A stretch of 64,000 nucleotides of DNA from Rhodococcus triatomae (lineage in GTDB: Bacteria; Actinomycetota; Actinomycetes; Mycobacteriales; Mycobacteriaceae): positions 3,224,001-3,288,000 of the forward strand of contig NZ_CP048814.1 in assembly GCF_014217785.1 (NCBI RefSeq), in the 5' to 3' direction. Positions 47,000 through 57,169 of this stretch are shown piece by piece. The notes under the pieces were generated by a model. It was not told where the DNA came from and searched no databases. It was given only the letters and a program-made list of their open reading frames with translations. The position numbers were made by a program, and so were the translations under genes. Every line of letters begins with the position of its first letter. Positions within the stretch are counted from its first letter, which is position 1.

Positions 47000-47060
47000 T
47001 CCCTGGAAGGGGTCCCACCGCGCTGATCCCTGGAAGGGATCCCACTTCGCTGATTCGGTG
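46975..47060. repeat. 27-base tandem repeat at the end of the TetR gene
   Basis: Units beginning GCTGATCCCTGGAAGGG start at 46995 and 47022, with a partial unit at 47049 and a diverged first unit in the last codons of the gene. The period is 27 bases. The function is not evident; it may be only slippage. Confidence 0.6.
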
Positions 47061-47072
47061 ACCGCCGATGGG

Positions 47073-47846
47073 TCAGAGCGGGAGGGCGGTCTCCCGGTAT
47101 CCGGCGGGCGCGCCGCGCAGGCGGAACCATTCCTGCCCGAACGCTGCGCGCAACTCGTCGTCGGAGAGATTCAGGAACGGCCCGAAGTCGCCGATCTGCG
47201 TGCGGTGCGCGTGCATCGCGGCGCGCTTCGCCTCGATCGCCCCGCGGACGTCGACGAACGTCGTCAGCTCCGACTCCGGCAGCCCGAAGGTGTCCAGGTC
47301 CGGGATCTGCGCATCCTCCGGCCCGGACGGCCGCAACGTAATCAGACGCCGTACGTGGTCGCGATTGACGGCCGCCTCGTACACCGCGTCGACCCCGGCC
47401 AGTCCCGCCGCTCGCACACCGACGTGGTGGACCTGGATGTGGTCGGGGTGACCGTATCCGCCGTTCGGGTCGTAGACGGTGACGACGTCGGCGGACTCCT
47501 CGTGCAGGACGTCGGCGAGCCGACGAGCGGCCTCGTCCGGATCCGCGTTGCAGAAGGCGGCGGACGCGGAGTTGGAGGCGGTGCCCGCCATGCCCGAATC
47601 GGCGTAGGGCAGGAAGACGACGCGTTGCGCGCCGAGCAGCGCCGCCGACGCCTCCAGCTCGGAGCGCCTCCGCTCCGCCAGGGATTCGCCGTCACGGAGA
47701 ATGCCCTCGGGGACCTCGCCGAGGGCGCCGTCGGTGGCGGTGACGAGTACGACCCGGTGTCCCTCGTCCGCGGCGCGGCGAATGATGCCGCCGGTGGTGA
47801 AGACCTCGTCGTCGGGATGGGCGTGGAAGCACACCAGGACACTCAT
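47073..47846 (-). CDS. PIG-L family deacetylase (MshB/Mca-like)
   Basis: 257 residues. Zinc-binding AHPDDE (VCFHAHPDDEVFTTGG) and YGHPDH typical of the GlcNAc-PI de-N-acetylase family, which includes MshB and the mycothiol conjugate amidase Mca. mshA lies 2.3 kb downstream, so a mycothiol-related role is possible. It is a little shorter than MshB (about 300 residues). A Met three codons upstream is an alternative start. Confidence 0.88.
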   Translation of the reverse strand: MSVLVCFHAHPDDEVFTTGGIIRRAADEGHRVVLVTATDGALGEVPEGILRDGESLAERRRSELEASAALLGAQRVVFLPYADSGMAGTASNSASAAFCNADPDEAARRLADVLHEESADVVTVYDPNGGYGHPDHIQVHHVGVRAAGLAGVDAVYEAAVNRDHVRRLITLRPSGPEDAQIPDLDTFGLPESELTTFVDVRGAIEAKRAAMHAHRTQIGDFGPFLNLSDDELRAAFGQEWFRLRGAPAGYRETALPL

Positions 47847-48099
47847 TCCGCCCATCGTGCCAGAGCGGCCGGTGGATGCGCCGGTCGAGTTGTCAGCTGC
47901 GAGCACATCTGTGAGGCTCGGCAATGACCGTCGGTGCCACCCCGCGCCGGCGACGAGCAGAGAGATTCGAGCACACCCCGATGAGGCACCACCCGGCCGA
48001 GGACCCGGCCCCGGGATTTTCCCGGCGAACCGAACTGTCCCGGCATAACGGCCTTTCCGCGCATACCGACCTTCGGCGGCGAACCGGCGGTGCGACACC

Positions 48100-49302
48100 G
48101 TGATCGGGCACTACCGGGTCATCTTCGCCGCGCCCGGGTCGGTGGCGTTCTCCGCCGCCGGATTCGTCGCGCGGCTGCCGATCGCGATGGTCGGCATCGG
48201 AATCGTCACCATGCTGTCCGAACTCCGCGGCAACTATGCCCTCGCGGGAGCTCTCGCCGCCGTGTTCGCGCTCGCGAACGCTGTACTGACGCCGGTGGTT
48301 TCGCGGGCCGTCGATCGGTACGGCCAGAGCCGCGTCCTGCCGGTCGCCACCGCCGTGAGCGCGATCGGTATCGCGAGCATGCTCCTCGCGGTGCGCCTCG
48401 ACGCTCCCGACTGGGCATTGTTCGTCTGCGTGCTGCCCGCCGGATTCATGCCGACCATGGGCGCGATGGTGCGGGCCAGATGGACCGAGATCTATCGGGG
48501 CAGTGGAAAACTGCGCACCGCGTTCGCCTTCGAAGCGGTCCTCGACGAGGTGTGCTTCATCGCCGGTCCGGTGATCTCGGTCGGACTGTCGGTGGCGGTG
48601 TTCCCCGAGGCGGGCCCGCTCGCCGGGATGGTCCTGCTCGTGGTCGGCAGTACCGCACTCGTCGTCCAGCGCGGCACCGAGCCGCCGGTGCATCCGCGCG
48701 GGACGGAGCGGGCCACCTGGGTGATGCGGAACCCGGCGATGTGGATGCTGGTGATCGTCATGGTCTCGATGGGCACGATCTTCGGGGTGATCGACGTGAG
48801 CGCGATCGCGGTGACGCGTGAACTCGGTGCCCCGGGCTCGGCCACACTCGTCCTGGCCCTGTTCGCCGGTGGATCCGCCACTGCCGGACTCGTGTTCGGC
48901 ACGCTCGACCTGGTGGCTCCACTGCACAGACAACTGCTGATCGCGGTCGGTGTCCTCACGGTGCTGATGCTTCCGCTGCTGTTCGTGGAGTCGATTCCGG
49001 CGGTGGCCGTCGCCTATGTCTTCGCCGGAGCTGCCGTGGCACCGACCATGATCGTCACGATGGGTCTGGTCGAGCGGACCGTCGCGGCATCGGCACTCAC
49101 CGAGGGAATGACCTGGACGGTCGCCGGACTCGGTGTCGGCGTCTCCGCGGGCTCCGCTCTCGCGGGACAGATGATCGACCGGTTCGACACCACGGCGGGC
49201 TTCGCCGTGGCGGTCGTCGCGGCGGCACTGGCCTCTATGGTGTCGGCATGGCTATTCGTGAGACCACCGGCAGCGACGGCACCGCACTCGTCTACTCGGT
49301 GA
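48100..49302 (+). CDS. MFS transporter
   Basis: 400 residues from a GTG. About 12 hydrophobic segments. Motif A-like SRAVDRYGQSRVLPVA between helices 2 and 3, and a conserved acidic stretch AFEAVLDEVCFIAGPV. It resembles small actinobacterial MFS exporters. The substrate is unknown. It overlaps the downstream hydrolase gene by 55 bases, so the two are co-transcribed. Confidence 0.85.
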   Translation: MIGHYRVIFAAPGSVAFSAAGFVARLPIAMVGIGIVTMLSELRGNYALAGALAAVFALANAVLTPVVSRAVDRYGQSRVLPVATAVSAIGIASMLLAVRLDAPDWALFVCVLPAGFMPTMGAMVRARWTEIYRGSGKLRTAFAFEAVLDEVCFIAGPVISVGLSVAVFPEAGPLAGMVLLVVGSTALVVQRGTEPPVHPRGTERATWVMRNPAMWMLVIVMVSMGTIFGVIDVSAIAVTRELGAPGSATLVLALFAGGSATAGLVFGTLDLVAPLHRQLLIAVGVLTVLMLPLLFVESIPAVAVAYVFAGAAVAPTMIVTMGLVERTVAASALTEGMTWTVAGLGVGVSAGSALAGQMIDRFDTTAGFAVAVVAAALASMVSAWLFVRPPAATAPHSSTR

Positions 49303-50078
49303 CGGGATCACCCGACTCCGGGAAGACCCTGGTCCTGTTGCACGGCTGGGCGCAGTCGTCCCGGTGCTGGGGCGAGGACGTGCTCGCCGAACTCGCGGAC
49401 CGGTACCGGCTCGTCGCGGTCGACCTGCGTGGACACGGGTACTCGGGTGCGCCCGACAGCGGTTACGACGATCCCGCCGTCTGGGCGGGGGACGTGCGTG
49501 CGGTGCTCGATGCCGAGGGGATCGCCGAGGGCGCGGTACTGCTCGGCTGGTCCTACGGCGGGCTCGTCATCTGCGACTACCTCGCCGCGCACGGCAGCGG
49601 TGCGGTGGACGGCATCGTGCTGGTCGGGGCGATCACGGGTATCGGGCGAGGACGCAAGGGCGGCAAGGTCGGGCCGGCGATGCGTGCGGCTGTTCCGGAC
49701 GCCATGTCCGAGGACCCGAGGACGGCCATCCGGGCCCTCGGCTCGTTCGGTACCGCTCTCACCGGGCCTCCCGAAGGCAAGGGGGTCACGTCCCAGGCGC
49801 TGTTCGGGGCCAGCCTCTCCACCCCGCCGCGGGTGCGGGCCGCGCTGTTCGCCCGGGAAGCCGACCACGACGATCTCCTCCGTGCCCTGGACGTTCCGGC
49901 CCTGGTTCTGCACGGCACCGCCGATTCGGTGGTGGACGTGTCGGCGGGGGAGCACGCCGCAGCGCTGATCCCGGACGTGCGGACGTCCTTCTGGGACGGC
50001 TGCGATCACGGCCCGTTCGTCGAGGACCCGAAGCGCTTCGTCACCGAGGTGAGCGAGTTCGTCGACTCGCTCGGGTGA
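49248..50078 (+). CDS. Alpha/beta hydrolase
   Basis: 276 residues, ATG inside the MFS gene. Oxyanion region LLHGWAQSS, nucleophile elbow LGWSYGGLV (catalytic Ser), acid in HGTADSVVD and histidine in [11 protein letters not shown]. It looks like an esterase or a haloperoxidase-like enzyme of the fold. The substrate is unknown. Confidence 0.9.
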   Translation: MAIRETTGSDGTALVYSVTGSPDSGKTLVLLHGWAQSSRCWGEDVLAELADRYRLVAVDLRGHGYSGAPDSGYDDPAVWAGDVRAVLDAEGIAEGAVLLGWSYGGLVICDYLAAHGSGAVDGIVLVGAITGIGRGRKGGKVGPAMRAAVPDAMSEDPRTAIRALGSFGTALTGPPEGKGVTSQALFGASLSTPPRVRAALFAREADHDDLLRALDVPALVLHGTADSVVDVSAGEHAAALIPDVRTSFWDGCDHGPFVEDPKRFVTEVSEFVDSLG

Positions 50079-50121
50079 GCGAGCGCGCTCGCGGACCCGG
50101 GCCGCGAGCGCCTTCGCGCGG

Positions 50122-51477
50122 GTGAGGCAGTATGGAGGAGTGACGTCCCAACGCAGTGCACGCCCGCACCGGGTGGCTGTTCTCTCGGTGCACACCTCGC
50201 CGCTGGCGCAGCCGGGCACCGGCGATGCGGGCGGAATGAACGTCTACGTCCTGCAGACCGCGATCGAGCTGGCTCGCCGCGGTGTGGAAGTGGAGATCTT
50301 CACCCGGGCGACGTCGTCCGCCGACGCCCCGGTGCACGAGGCGGCGCCGGGGGTACTGGTGCGACACCTCGAGGCCGGGCCGTTCGAGGGCCTGGACAAG
50401 CGTGACCTGCCGACGCAGCTGTGTGCGTTCGCCGCTGGTGTGCTGCGCGAGGAAGCCCGCCACGAACCGGGGTACTACGGGCTCGTCCATTCGCACTACT
50501 GGCTCTCGGGTCAGGTGGGCTGGCTGGCCAGGGATCGGTGGGGTGTGCCGCTCGTGCACACGGCGCACACCCTCGCCGCGGTGAAGAACGCCTCGCTGGC
50601 CGCGGGGGACACCCCGGAGCCGCCGGCCAGGGAGATCGGCGAACGGCAGGTGGTCACCGAGTCCGACCGGATGGTGGCGAACACCGCCGAGGAGGCCGAC
50701 CAACTCGTCGCGCTGTACGGCGCGGACGCGGACCGCGTCGACGTCGTCGCTCCCGGTGCCGACCTGACCCGTTACCGGCCGGGCGACCGGCGCTCGGCGC
50801 GCAGGGCACTGGGGATCGCCCCGGACGAGCACGTGGTCACGTTCGTCGGCAGGATCCAGCCGCTCAAGGCACCCGATGTACTGCTGCGGGCTGCTGCCGA
50901 ACTCGTCGCCCGCGACCCTGCCTCCCGGCTGCGGGTACTCGTGGTGGGCGGGCCCTCCGGGTCGGGCCTGGACCGGCCGGATTCGCTCATCGAACTGTCG
51001 TCGGCGCTCGGGATCTCGGCGCGGGTGAGCTTCCTCCCGCCGCAGGCGCCCGACACGCTCGCCGAGGTGTACCGCGCCTCCGATCTGGTCGCCGTGCCCA
51101 GCTATTCGGAATCCTTCGGGCTGGTGGCGATCGAGGCGCAGGCCTGCGGTACCCCGGTCGTCGCCGCGGACGTCGGCGGACTCGGCGTGGCGGTTCGCCA
51201 CGGCGACACCGGCCTGCTGGTGCCCGGCCACGGCACGCACGACTGGGCATCCGCGATCGAATCGTTGCTGCGGGACTCGGGGGAGCTGGATCGCCTGTCC
51301 GCCAACGCCGCCCGGCACGCGGAGAGTTTCTCCTGGGGACGTACGGCCGAAGGCCTGCTCGAGAGCTACCGTCGTGCAGGCATCCACGACATCGACGAAG
51401 ACGGTCCGGCCGATTTGCTGCCCCGCCGGGTACGGGGGATGCGGCGACTCCGCCGGGCCGGGGGAGTGCGGGTATGA
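50122..51477 (+). CDS. mshA: D-inositol 3-phosphate glycosyltransferase MshA
   Basis: 451 residues. GT4 glycosyltransferase with the N-terminal [20 protein letters not shown], typical of MshA, the middle [20 protein letters not shown] and the nucleotide-sugar EX7E region [20 protein letters not shown]. It transfers GlcNAc from UDP-GlcNAc to inositol 3-phosphate, the first step of mycothiol synthesis in the cytosol. The GTG at 50140 sits directly after GGAGG, so the start could be there; both are possible. Confidence 0.94.
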   Translation: MRQYGGVTSQRSARPHRVAVLSVHTSPLAQPGTGDAGGMNVYVLQTAIELARRGVEVEIFTRATSSADAPVHEAAPGVLVRHLEAGPFEGLDKRDLPTQLCAFAAGVLREEARHEPGYYGLVHSHYWLSGQVGWLARDRWGVPLVHTAHTLAAVKNASLAAGDTPEPPAREIGERQVVTESDRMVANTAEEADQLVALYGADADRVDVVAPGADLTRYRPGDRRSARRALGIAPDEHVVTFVGRIQPLKAPDVLLRAAAELVARDPASRLRVLVVGGPSGSGLDRPDSLIELSSALGISARVSFLPPQAPDTLAEVYRASDLVAVPSYSESFGLVAIEAQACGTPVVAADVGGLGVAVRHGDTGLLVPGHGTHDWASAIESLLRDSGELDRLSANAARHAESFSWGRTAEGLLESYRRAGIHDIDEDGPADLLPRRVRGMRRLRRAGGVRV

Positions 51478-51965
51478 GCGGAACCGATCACCTCGCCGAT
51501 CTCATCGAGGGAGTGCTCACCGAGCGCGAACTCGAGTTCAGCCGCAAGGCCGACGACAACTTCGTCGTCGAGCTGCCCGGCGAGCGGAAACTGAAGACCA
51601 CCACCCTGCTGACCGTGGGCAATCACGGGCTGCGGGTCGAGGCGTTCGTGTGCCGCAAGCCCGACGAGAACTTCGAGGGCGTCTACAAGTACCTGTTGCG
51701 GCGCAACCGTCGGCTCTACGGAGTCGCGTACACGATCGACAAGATCGGCGACATCTACCTGGTCGGGCGGTTCGCCGCCCAGGCCGTCACCGCCGACGAG
51801 ATCGACCGGATCCTCGGCCAGGTGCTCGAGGCGGCCGACGGCGACTTCAACGTGCTGCTCGAGCTGGGCTTCGCCTCCTCGATCAAGCGGGAATGGGCGT
51901 GGCGGGTCTCGCGCGGCGAGTCCCTCGCCAACCTGAAGGCGTTCGAGCACCTCATCGAGGAGTAG
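51474..51965 (+). CDS. YbjN-domain protein
   Basis: 163 residues, ATG overlapping the mshA stop (ATGA). YbjN-type sequence ([39 protein letters not shown]), which has a type III secretion chaperone-like fold. Commonly found after mshA in actinobacteria. Exact role unknown. The gap 51966-52174 holds no gene; it should contain the promoter of the next one. Confidence 0.88.
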   Translation: MSGTDHLADLIEGVLTERELEFSRKADDNFVVELPGERKLKTTTLLTVGNHGLRVEAFVCRKPDENFEGVYKYLLRRNRRLYGVAYTIDKIGDIYLVGRFAAQAVTADEIDRILGQVLEAADGDFNVLLELGFASSIKREWAWRVSRGESLANLKAFEHLIEE

Positions 51966-52174
51966 GCCAGCCTCCTGACCCGGATGCCGTGGCGTGCGGA
52001 GCAGCGTGCAGATCGATGAACCTGCGGTTCACTTTCGGGCAGTGCCGCGTGCGGCCGGACGGTGATCCGGATAGAGTCGGGCGCGGCCTGTGGGATCAGT
52101 CACAGGTTGGTATATGTTTCTCCCTGTCACAGAAATGTGGCTACACCCGCTCAACACGTCGAAGAGAGGCCACC

Positions 52175-53779
52175 GTGAGCTTCAAGAGCCCGTTCCCGGA
52201 CGTCGAAATCCCCGATGTCAGTGTCTACGACTTCCTGTTCGGATCGTTGAGCGATGCGGATCGCGATCGTCCGGCGCTGACCGACGGTGCCTCGGGCACG
52301 ACCACCACCTACGGCCAGCTCGCGGCCCAGGTCGACGGCGTCGCGGGCGCGCTCGCCGCACGCGGTGTCGGCGTCGGTGACGTCGTGGGACTGCACTCGC
52401 CGAACGTGCCCGCGTTCGCCGCCGTGTTCCACGGCATCCTGCGCGCGGGCGCCACGGCGACCACGATCAATGCCCTGTACACCGCCGAGGACATCGCCAA
52501 GCAGCTCACGGACTCGAAGGCGAAGGCGCTGTTCACGGTCTCCCCGCTGCTGCCACAGGCCAAGGCTGCCGCTGCTCAGGTCGGTATTCCGGACGATCTG
52601 GTCATCGTGCTCGACGGCGCGGAGGGCCATCCGTCGCTGCGGGATCTGCTCGGTCAGGGTGCGCCTGCCCCGCAGGTGAGCTTCGACCCGGCGACCCACC
52701 TCGCCGTGCTGCCCTACTCGTCCGGTACCACCGGTCGCCCCAAGGGCGTCATGCTCACGCACCGGAACCTGGTGGCGAACGTCTGTCAGATCGTGCCCCG
52801 GATGGGCATCGCCGCGGACGACAGGCTCCTCGCGGTGCTGCCGTTCTTCCACATCTACGGCATGACGGTGCTGCTGAACGCCGCTCTCTACCAGCGTGCC
52901 TCGCTGGTGACGATGCCGAAGTTCGATCTCGTCGAGTTCCTGAAGATCGTCGCCGACCAGAAGTGCACGTACGTGTTCATCGCCCCGCCGGTGGCGGTGG
53001 CCCTGGCCAAGCATCCGCTGGTCGACCAGTACGACCTGTCCTCGGTGCACACGATCTTCTCCGGTGCCGCTCCGCTCGACAACGAGCTCGGCAAGGCCGT
53101 CGCGACCCGGCTGAACTGCGCGGTGCGTCAGGGCTACGGCATGTCCGAGATGAGCCCCGTCAGCCATTCGATCCCGTTCGACCGCGACGACGTCGCGCTG
53201 GATTCGGTCGGCTTCACCATCGCGAACATGGAGTGCAAGCTGGTCGATCCGGGCACCGGCGAGGAGGTCGCGTACCCCGAGCCCGGTTCCGGCAAGATCA
53301 GCGAGCCCGGCGAGCTGTGGTGCAAGGGGCCGAACATCATGCTCGGCTACCTCGGTAACGACGCGGCCACCGCGGAGACCCTGGACGCGGACGGCTACCT
53401 GCACACCGGTGACATCGCGACCGTCGATGCCGACGGCGTGGTCACGATCGTCGACCGCCTCAAGGAGCTCATCAAGTACAAGGGCTACCAGGTGCCGCCC
53501 GCCGAGCTCGAGGCGCTGCTGCTCACCCATCCGCAGATCGCCGACGCCGCGGTCATCGGGGTGCTGGACGCGGACGGCGAGGAGGTGCCGAAGGCATTCG
53601 TCGTCAAGCAGGCCGAAGCCGACCTCGACGAGGACGCGGTGATCGCGTTCGTCTCCGAGCGGGTCTCCCCGCACAAGAAGGTCCGCAAGGTCGAGTTCAT
53701 CGACATCGTGCCCAAGTCCGCGGCAGGCAAGATCCTCCGCAAGGACCTGCGCGCGGCCGAGGCGTCCGCCAAGGCCTGA
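52175..53779 (+). CDS. Acyl/aryl-CoA synthetase (4-coumarate-CoA ligase-like)
   Basis: 534 residues from a GTG. ANL superfamily motifs: YSSGTTGRPKGVMLTH (ATP loop), GYGMSEMSPV, YLHTGDIATVD and the C-terminal KELIKYKGYQVPPAELE with PKSAAGKILRKDL (catalytic Lys). It activates a carboxylic acid as adenylate, then thioesterifies it with CoA. The 4CL-like loops suggest an aromatic acid or a medium-chain fatty acid. A long untranslated region precedes it. A perfect hairpin follows it. Confidence 0.92.
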   Translation: MSFKSPFPDVEIPDVSVYDFLFGSLSDADRDRPALTDGASGTTTTYGQLAAQVDGVAGALAARGVGVGDVVGLHSPNVPAFAAVFHGILRAGATATTINALYTAEDIAKQLTDSKAKALFTVSPLLPQAKAAAAQVGIPDDLVIVLDGAEGHPSLRDLLGQGAPAPQVSFDPATHLAVLPYSSGTTGRPKGVMLTHRNLVANVCQIVPRMGIAADDRLLAVLPFFHIYGMTVLLNAALYQRASLVTMPKFDLVEFLKIVADQKCTYVFIAPPVAVALAKHPLVDQYDLSSVHTIFSGAAPLDNELGKAVATRLNCAVRQGYGMSEMSPVSHSIPFDRDDVALDSVGFTIANMECKLVDPGTGEEVAYPEPGSGKISEPGELWCKGPNIMLGYLGNDAATAETLDADGYLHTGDIATVDADGVVTIVDRLKELIKYKGYQVPPAELEALLLTHPQIADAAVIGVLDADGEEVPKAFVVKQAEADLDEDAVIAFVSERVSPHKKVRKVEFIDIVPKSAAGKILRKDLRAAEASAKA

Positions 53780-53809
53780 TCCCCGCGGCCGCCACGGCCT
53801 GAGCACTAC

Positions 53810-53862
53810 CGGATGAATGGCACTGTCATCGCCTCAGAGGCGATGACAGTGCCATTCATCCG
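53810..53862. terminator. Perfect 26-base-pair hairpin with one-base loop
   Basis: CGGATGAATGGCACTGTCAT continuing to GCCTC is followed by an A and then its exact complement. It lies after the acyl-CoA synthetase. Part of the same sequence (GTGCCATTCATCC) recurs at 55443-55457 after the aldo-keto reductase gene, suggesting a family of dispersed terminator-like repeats. Confidence 0.85.
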
Positions 53863-53933
53863 TCTGGGGAGGGCGCGGGCGCGCTGAACGCACCCCGGCA
53901 CGGGAGTAGCTTCGGAGGGGTGAGGACGCCACG

Positions 53934-54341
53934 ATGACACCCACCACGCAGCGCGTCGACTCCGGTGCGACGCTGACCATCGCCGAGGCCGCCGAGAAGC
54001 TGGGCCTGACCACGCACACCCTGCGGTACTACGAGCGGGACGGTTTGCTGCTGGACGCGGTCGATCGCGCCACTTCCGGCCATCGCCGATACGGCGCCCG
54101 CGACCTCGAATGGATCACGCTGGTCACCCGGCTGCGCTCCACGGGCATGCCGATCCGCGAGATCCGCGCCTACACCGAACTGTGCCGGGCGGGCGAGGGC
54201 AACGAGCCCCGGCGGCTGGAACTGTTGCGCGCGCACCGCGAGCGGGTCTTGGCGCAGCTCGCGGAGGTCACCGACCACCTCGGTGCGATCACCCGCAAGA
54301 TCGACATCTACGAGAACCGGATCGGGTGGCCCGAGCGCTGA
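53934..54341 (+). CDS. MerR-family regulator
   Basis: 135 residues. MerR helix-turn-helix (TIAEAAEKLGLTTHTLRYYERDGLL) and wing (GHRRYGARDLEWI), then a dimerisation helix. There are no metal-binding cysteines in the C-terminal region, so it probably senses an organic or redox signal. Adjacent to an aldo-keto reductase gene with a MerR-type promoter in between. Confidence 0.92.
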   Translation: MTPTTQRVDSGATLTIAEAAEKLGLTTHTLRYYERDGLLLDAVDRATSGHRRYGARDLEWITLVTRLRSTGMPIREIRAYTELCRAGEGNEPRRLELLRAHRERVLAQLAEVTDHLGAITRKIDIYENRIGWPER

Positions 54342-54345
54342 GCGC

Positions 54346-54376
54346 TTGACTTCGAGCGCGCTCGAAGCCGAATGCT
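54346..54376 (+). promoter_or_regulatory. MerR-type promoter with 19-base spacer and palindrome
   Basis: TTGACT (54346-54351) and AATGCT (54371-54376) are 19 bases apart. TTCGAGCGCGCTCGAA (54351-54366) is a perfect palindrome within the spacer. The long spacer is the usual MerR activator target. It drives the aldo-keto reductase gene. Confidence 0.8.
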
Positions 54377-54382
54377 GGAGCC

Positions 54383-55414
<1,032 letters not shown>

Positions 55415-55450
55415 TCTGCCGGTCCCTGTCGGATCTGCAGACCGTGCCAT

Positions 55451-57169
55451 TCATCCATGGGGTGGGGTGTCGGGTGGGGGTGGGGTGACGGGCTGGGTGA
55501 GGGTGACGACGCGGTCGGCGGCCGCGATCGTCGCCGGGCGGTGGCTGACGAGGATTCGGGTGCAGTCGAGTGCGGCGATGACGCCGAGGATCTCGGCCTC
55601 GGTGCCCGCGTCCAGGGCGGCGGTCACCTCGTCCAGGACGAGGATGCGCGGGCTCCTGACGAGTGCCCGCGCCAGGCACAGCCGGGCGTGCTGGCCACCG
55701 GACAGCCGGACGCCGCCCTCACCGAGGTCGTCGTCGAGCGCGATCCACCTGTCGGCACCGACACGCGACAGTGCCCGGTGCAGCGTCTCGTCCGGCACCG
55801 GGCGAGGTATCCCGAGGACGAGGTTGTCCCGGACCGTTCCGTGGAACAGTGCCGCATCCTGTTCGACGAAGCCGAGGACCTCGCGCAGGTCGGTGTCGTC
55901 GACGTCGGTGAGTGCGACGACGGCATCCGGCCCGACGAGCTCGATCGTTCCGCCGTCCGGATCCCACACGCGCGCGAGCAGGGCGGCGAGCGTGGATTTG
56001 CCCACCCCCGAATCCCCGACGATCGCGACGAGTTCGCCGGCCTCGATGTCGAGATCGAACCCGTCGAGCACCGGAGCGGTGCGGTACCCGAATTCGAGGG
56101 ATCGGGCCCGAAGCCCCAGTGGCCCCGTGGGTATCTCGCGCGGGTCCGGCGCCGCTCGCACCACGGCAGGACGGTCGAGCTCGTCCCCGATCCGGGCAGC
56201 GGAGGCTGCCAGGGGAGGCAGCGCCGCCGCGGTGCCCGCGACGTCGGCGAGCGGAGCGAGGATCCCGAGCGTGAGCGCGGCGAGTGCGGCGGTCCACTCC
56301 ACGGGGACGGATGCCGTCGTCGCGCCGGTGACGAGGACCGCGACCACCGAGAGCGCGAGGACGAGGTCACGGAGCGACTCCGAGCGGCGGATCCGTGCCT
56401 CGCGGCGGCCACGGGCATCCGCCGCGACACGCGAGAGGCCCGCGATCTCCCGGCGCAGCGGTCCACGCAGCCCGTACCCGAGGACGTCCCGAACACCGCC
56501 GAGGACGTCGGCCACCCGCGCGGACAGTGCGGACTGTGCCGCCACCGTCGCCCTGCCGTCGACGTCCGCGTTCCTGGCCGAGGCCGCGGTCACCACGACG
56601 ACGAGCACTCCCGCCGCGACGAGCACGAGCGAGACGGGCGGGGCCACCACGCCGACGAGAACACTCCCCGCGACGAAGACGAGGGCCGTCGAGGCGAACT
56701 GGGCGACGGTGTGGGCGTAGAAGAACTCCAGTTTCTCGATGTCGGCGAGGATGGTTGCGGCGCGCCCCGAATGGTCCCGAGATCGAGCGGGCATGCCCGC
56801 GGTGTAGCGGTCGAACACGGCCATTCGCAGCCACGCGAGAACTCGGTACGCGAGGGAGTGCGACAGGTCCATCTCCCACCAGGTGAGTACCGCTCGGACG
56901 GCGACAGCGGCCGCGACGGCCACCCAGAACGGGGTGCCCGGTCGTTCTCCGAGGACGACCAGGTGCCCGATCGCGCCCGCGAGCGCGACCCCGAGCGCGA
57001 CGAGGACCGCGGTGCTGATCGTCGCGACGGCGGCAGTGCCGAGAACCCCGCGTCGTTCGCCGCGCAGGACGGGCAGCAGACGCGCCAGCGGTCGTACGAC
57101 GTCGCGGAACGCTGCACGGTTGCGGAGGTCGGTACCCCGGATCGTCTGTCGTGGATCGATTCCCGTCAT
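55451..57169 (-). CDS. ABC exporter half-transporter, CydC-like
   Basis: 572 residues from ATG overlapping the upstream stop. N-terminal six-helix membrane domain, then ATPase with Walker A VGDSGVGKSTLAAL, signature LSGGQHARLCLARAL and Walker B ILVLDEVTAAL. Together with the next gene it forms a heterodimeric exporter like CydDC. Here it lies in the RiPP cluster and probably exports the modified peptide. Convergent with the aldo-keto reductase; 55415-55450 carries a partial hairpin repeat. Confidence 0.9.
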   Translation of the reverse strand: MTGIDPRQTIRGTDLRNRAAFRDVVRPLARLLPVLRGERRGVLGTAAVATISTAVLVALGVALAGAIGHLVVLGERPGTPFWVAVAAAVAVRAVLTWWEMDLSHSLAYRVLAWLRMAVFDRYTAGMPARSRDHSGRAATILADIEKLEFFYAHTVAQFASTALVFVAGSVLVGVVAPPVSLVLVAAGVLVVVVTAASARNADVDGRATVAAQSALSARVADVLGGVRDVLGYGLRGPLRREIAGLSRVAADARGRREARIRRSESLRDLVLALSVVAVLVTGATTASVPVEWTAALAALTLGILAPLADVAGTAAALPPLAASAARIGDELDRPAVVRAAPDPREIPTGPLGLRARSLEFGYRTAPVLDGFDLDIEAGELVAIVGDSGVGKSTLAALLARVWDPDGGTIELVGPDAVVALTDVDDTDLREVLGFVEQDAALFHGTVRDNLVLGIPRPVPDETLHRALSRVGADRWIALDDDLGEGGVRLSGGQHARLCLARALVRSPRILVLDEVTAALDAGTEAEILGVIAALDCTRILVSHRPATIAAADRVVTLTQPVTPPPPDTPPHG

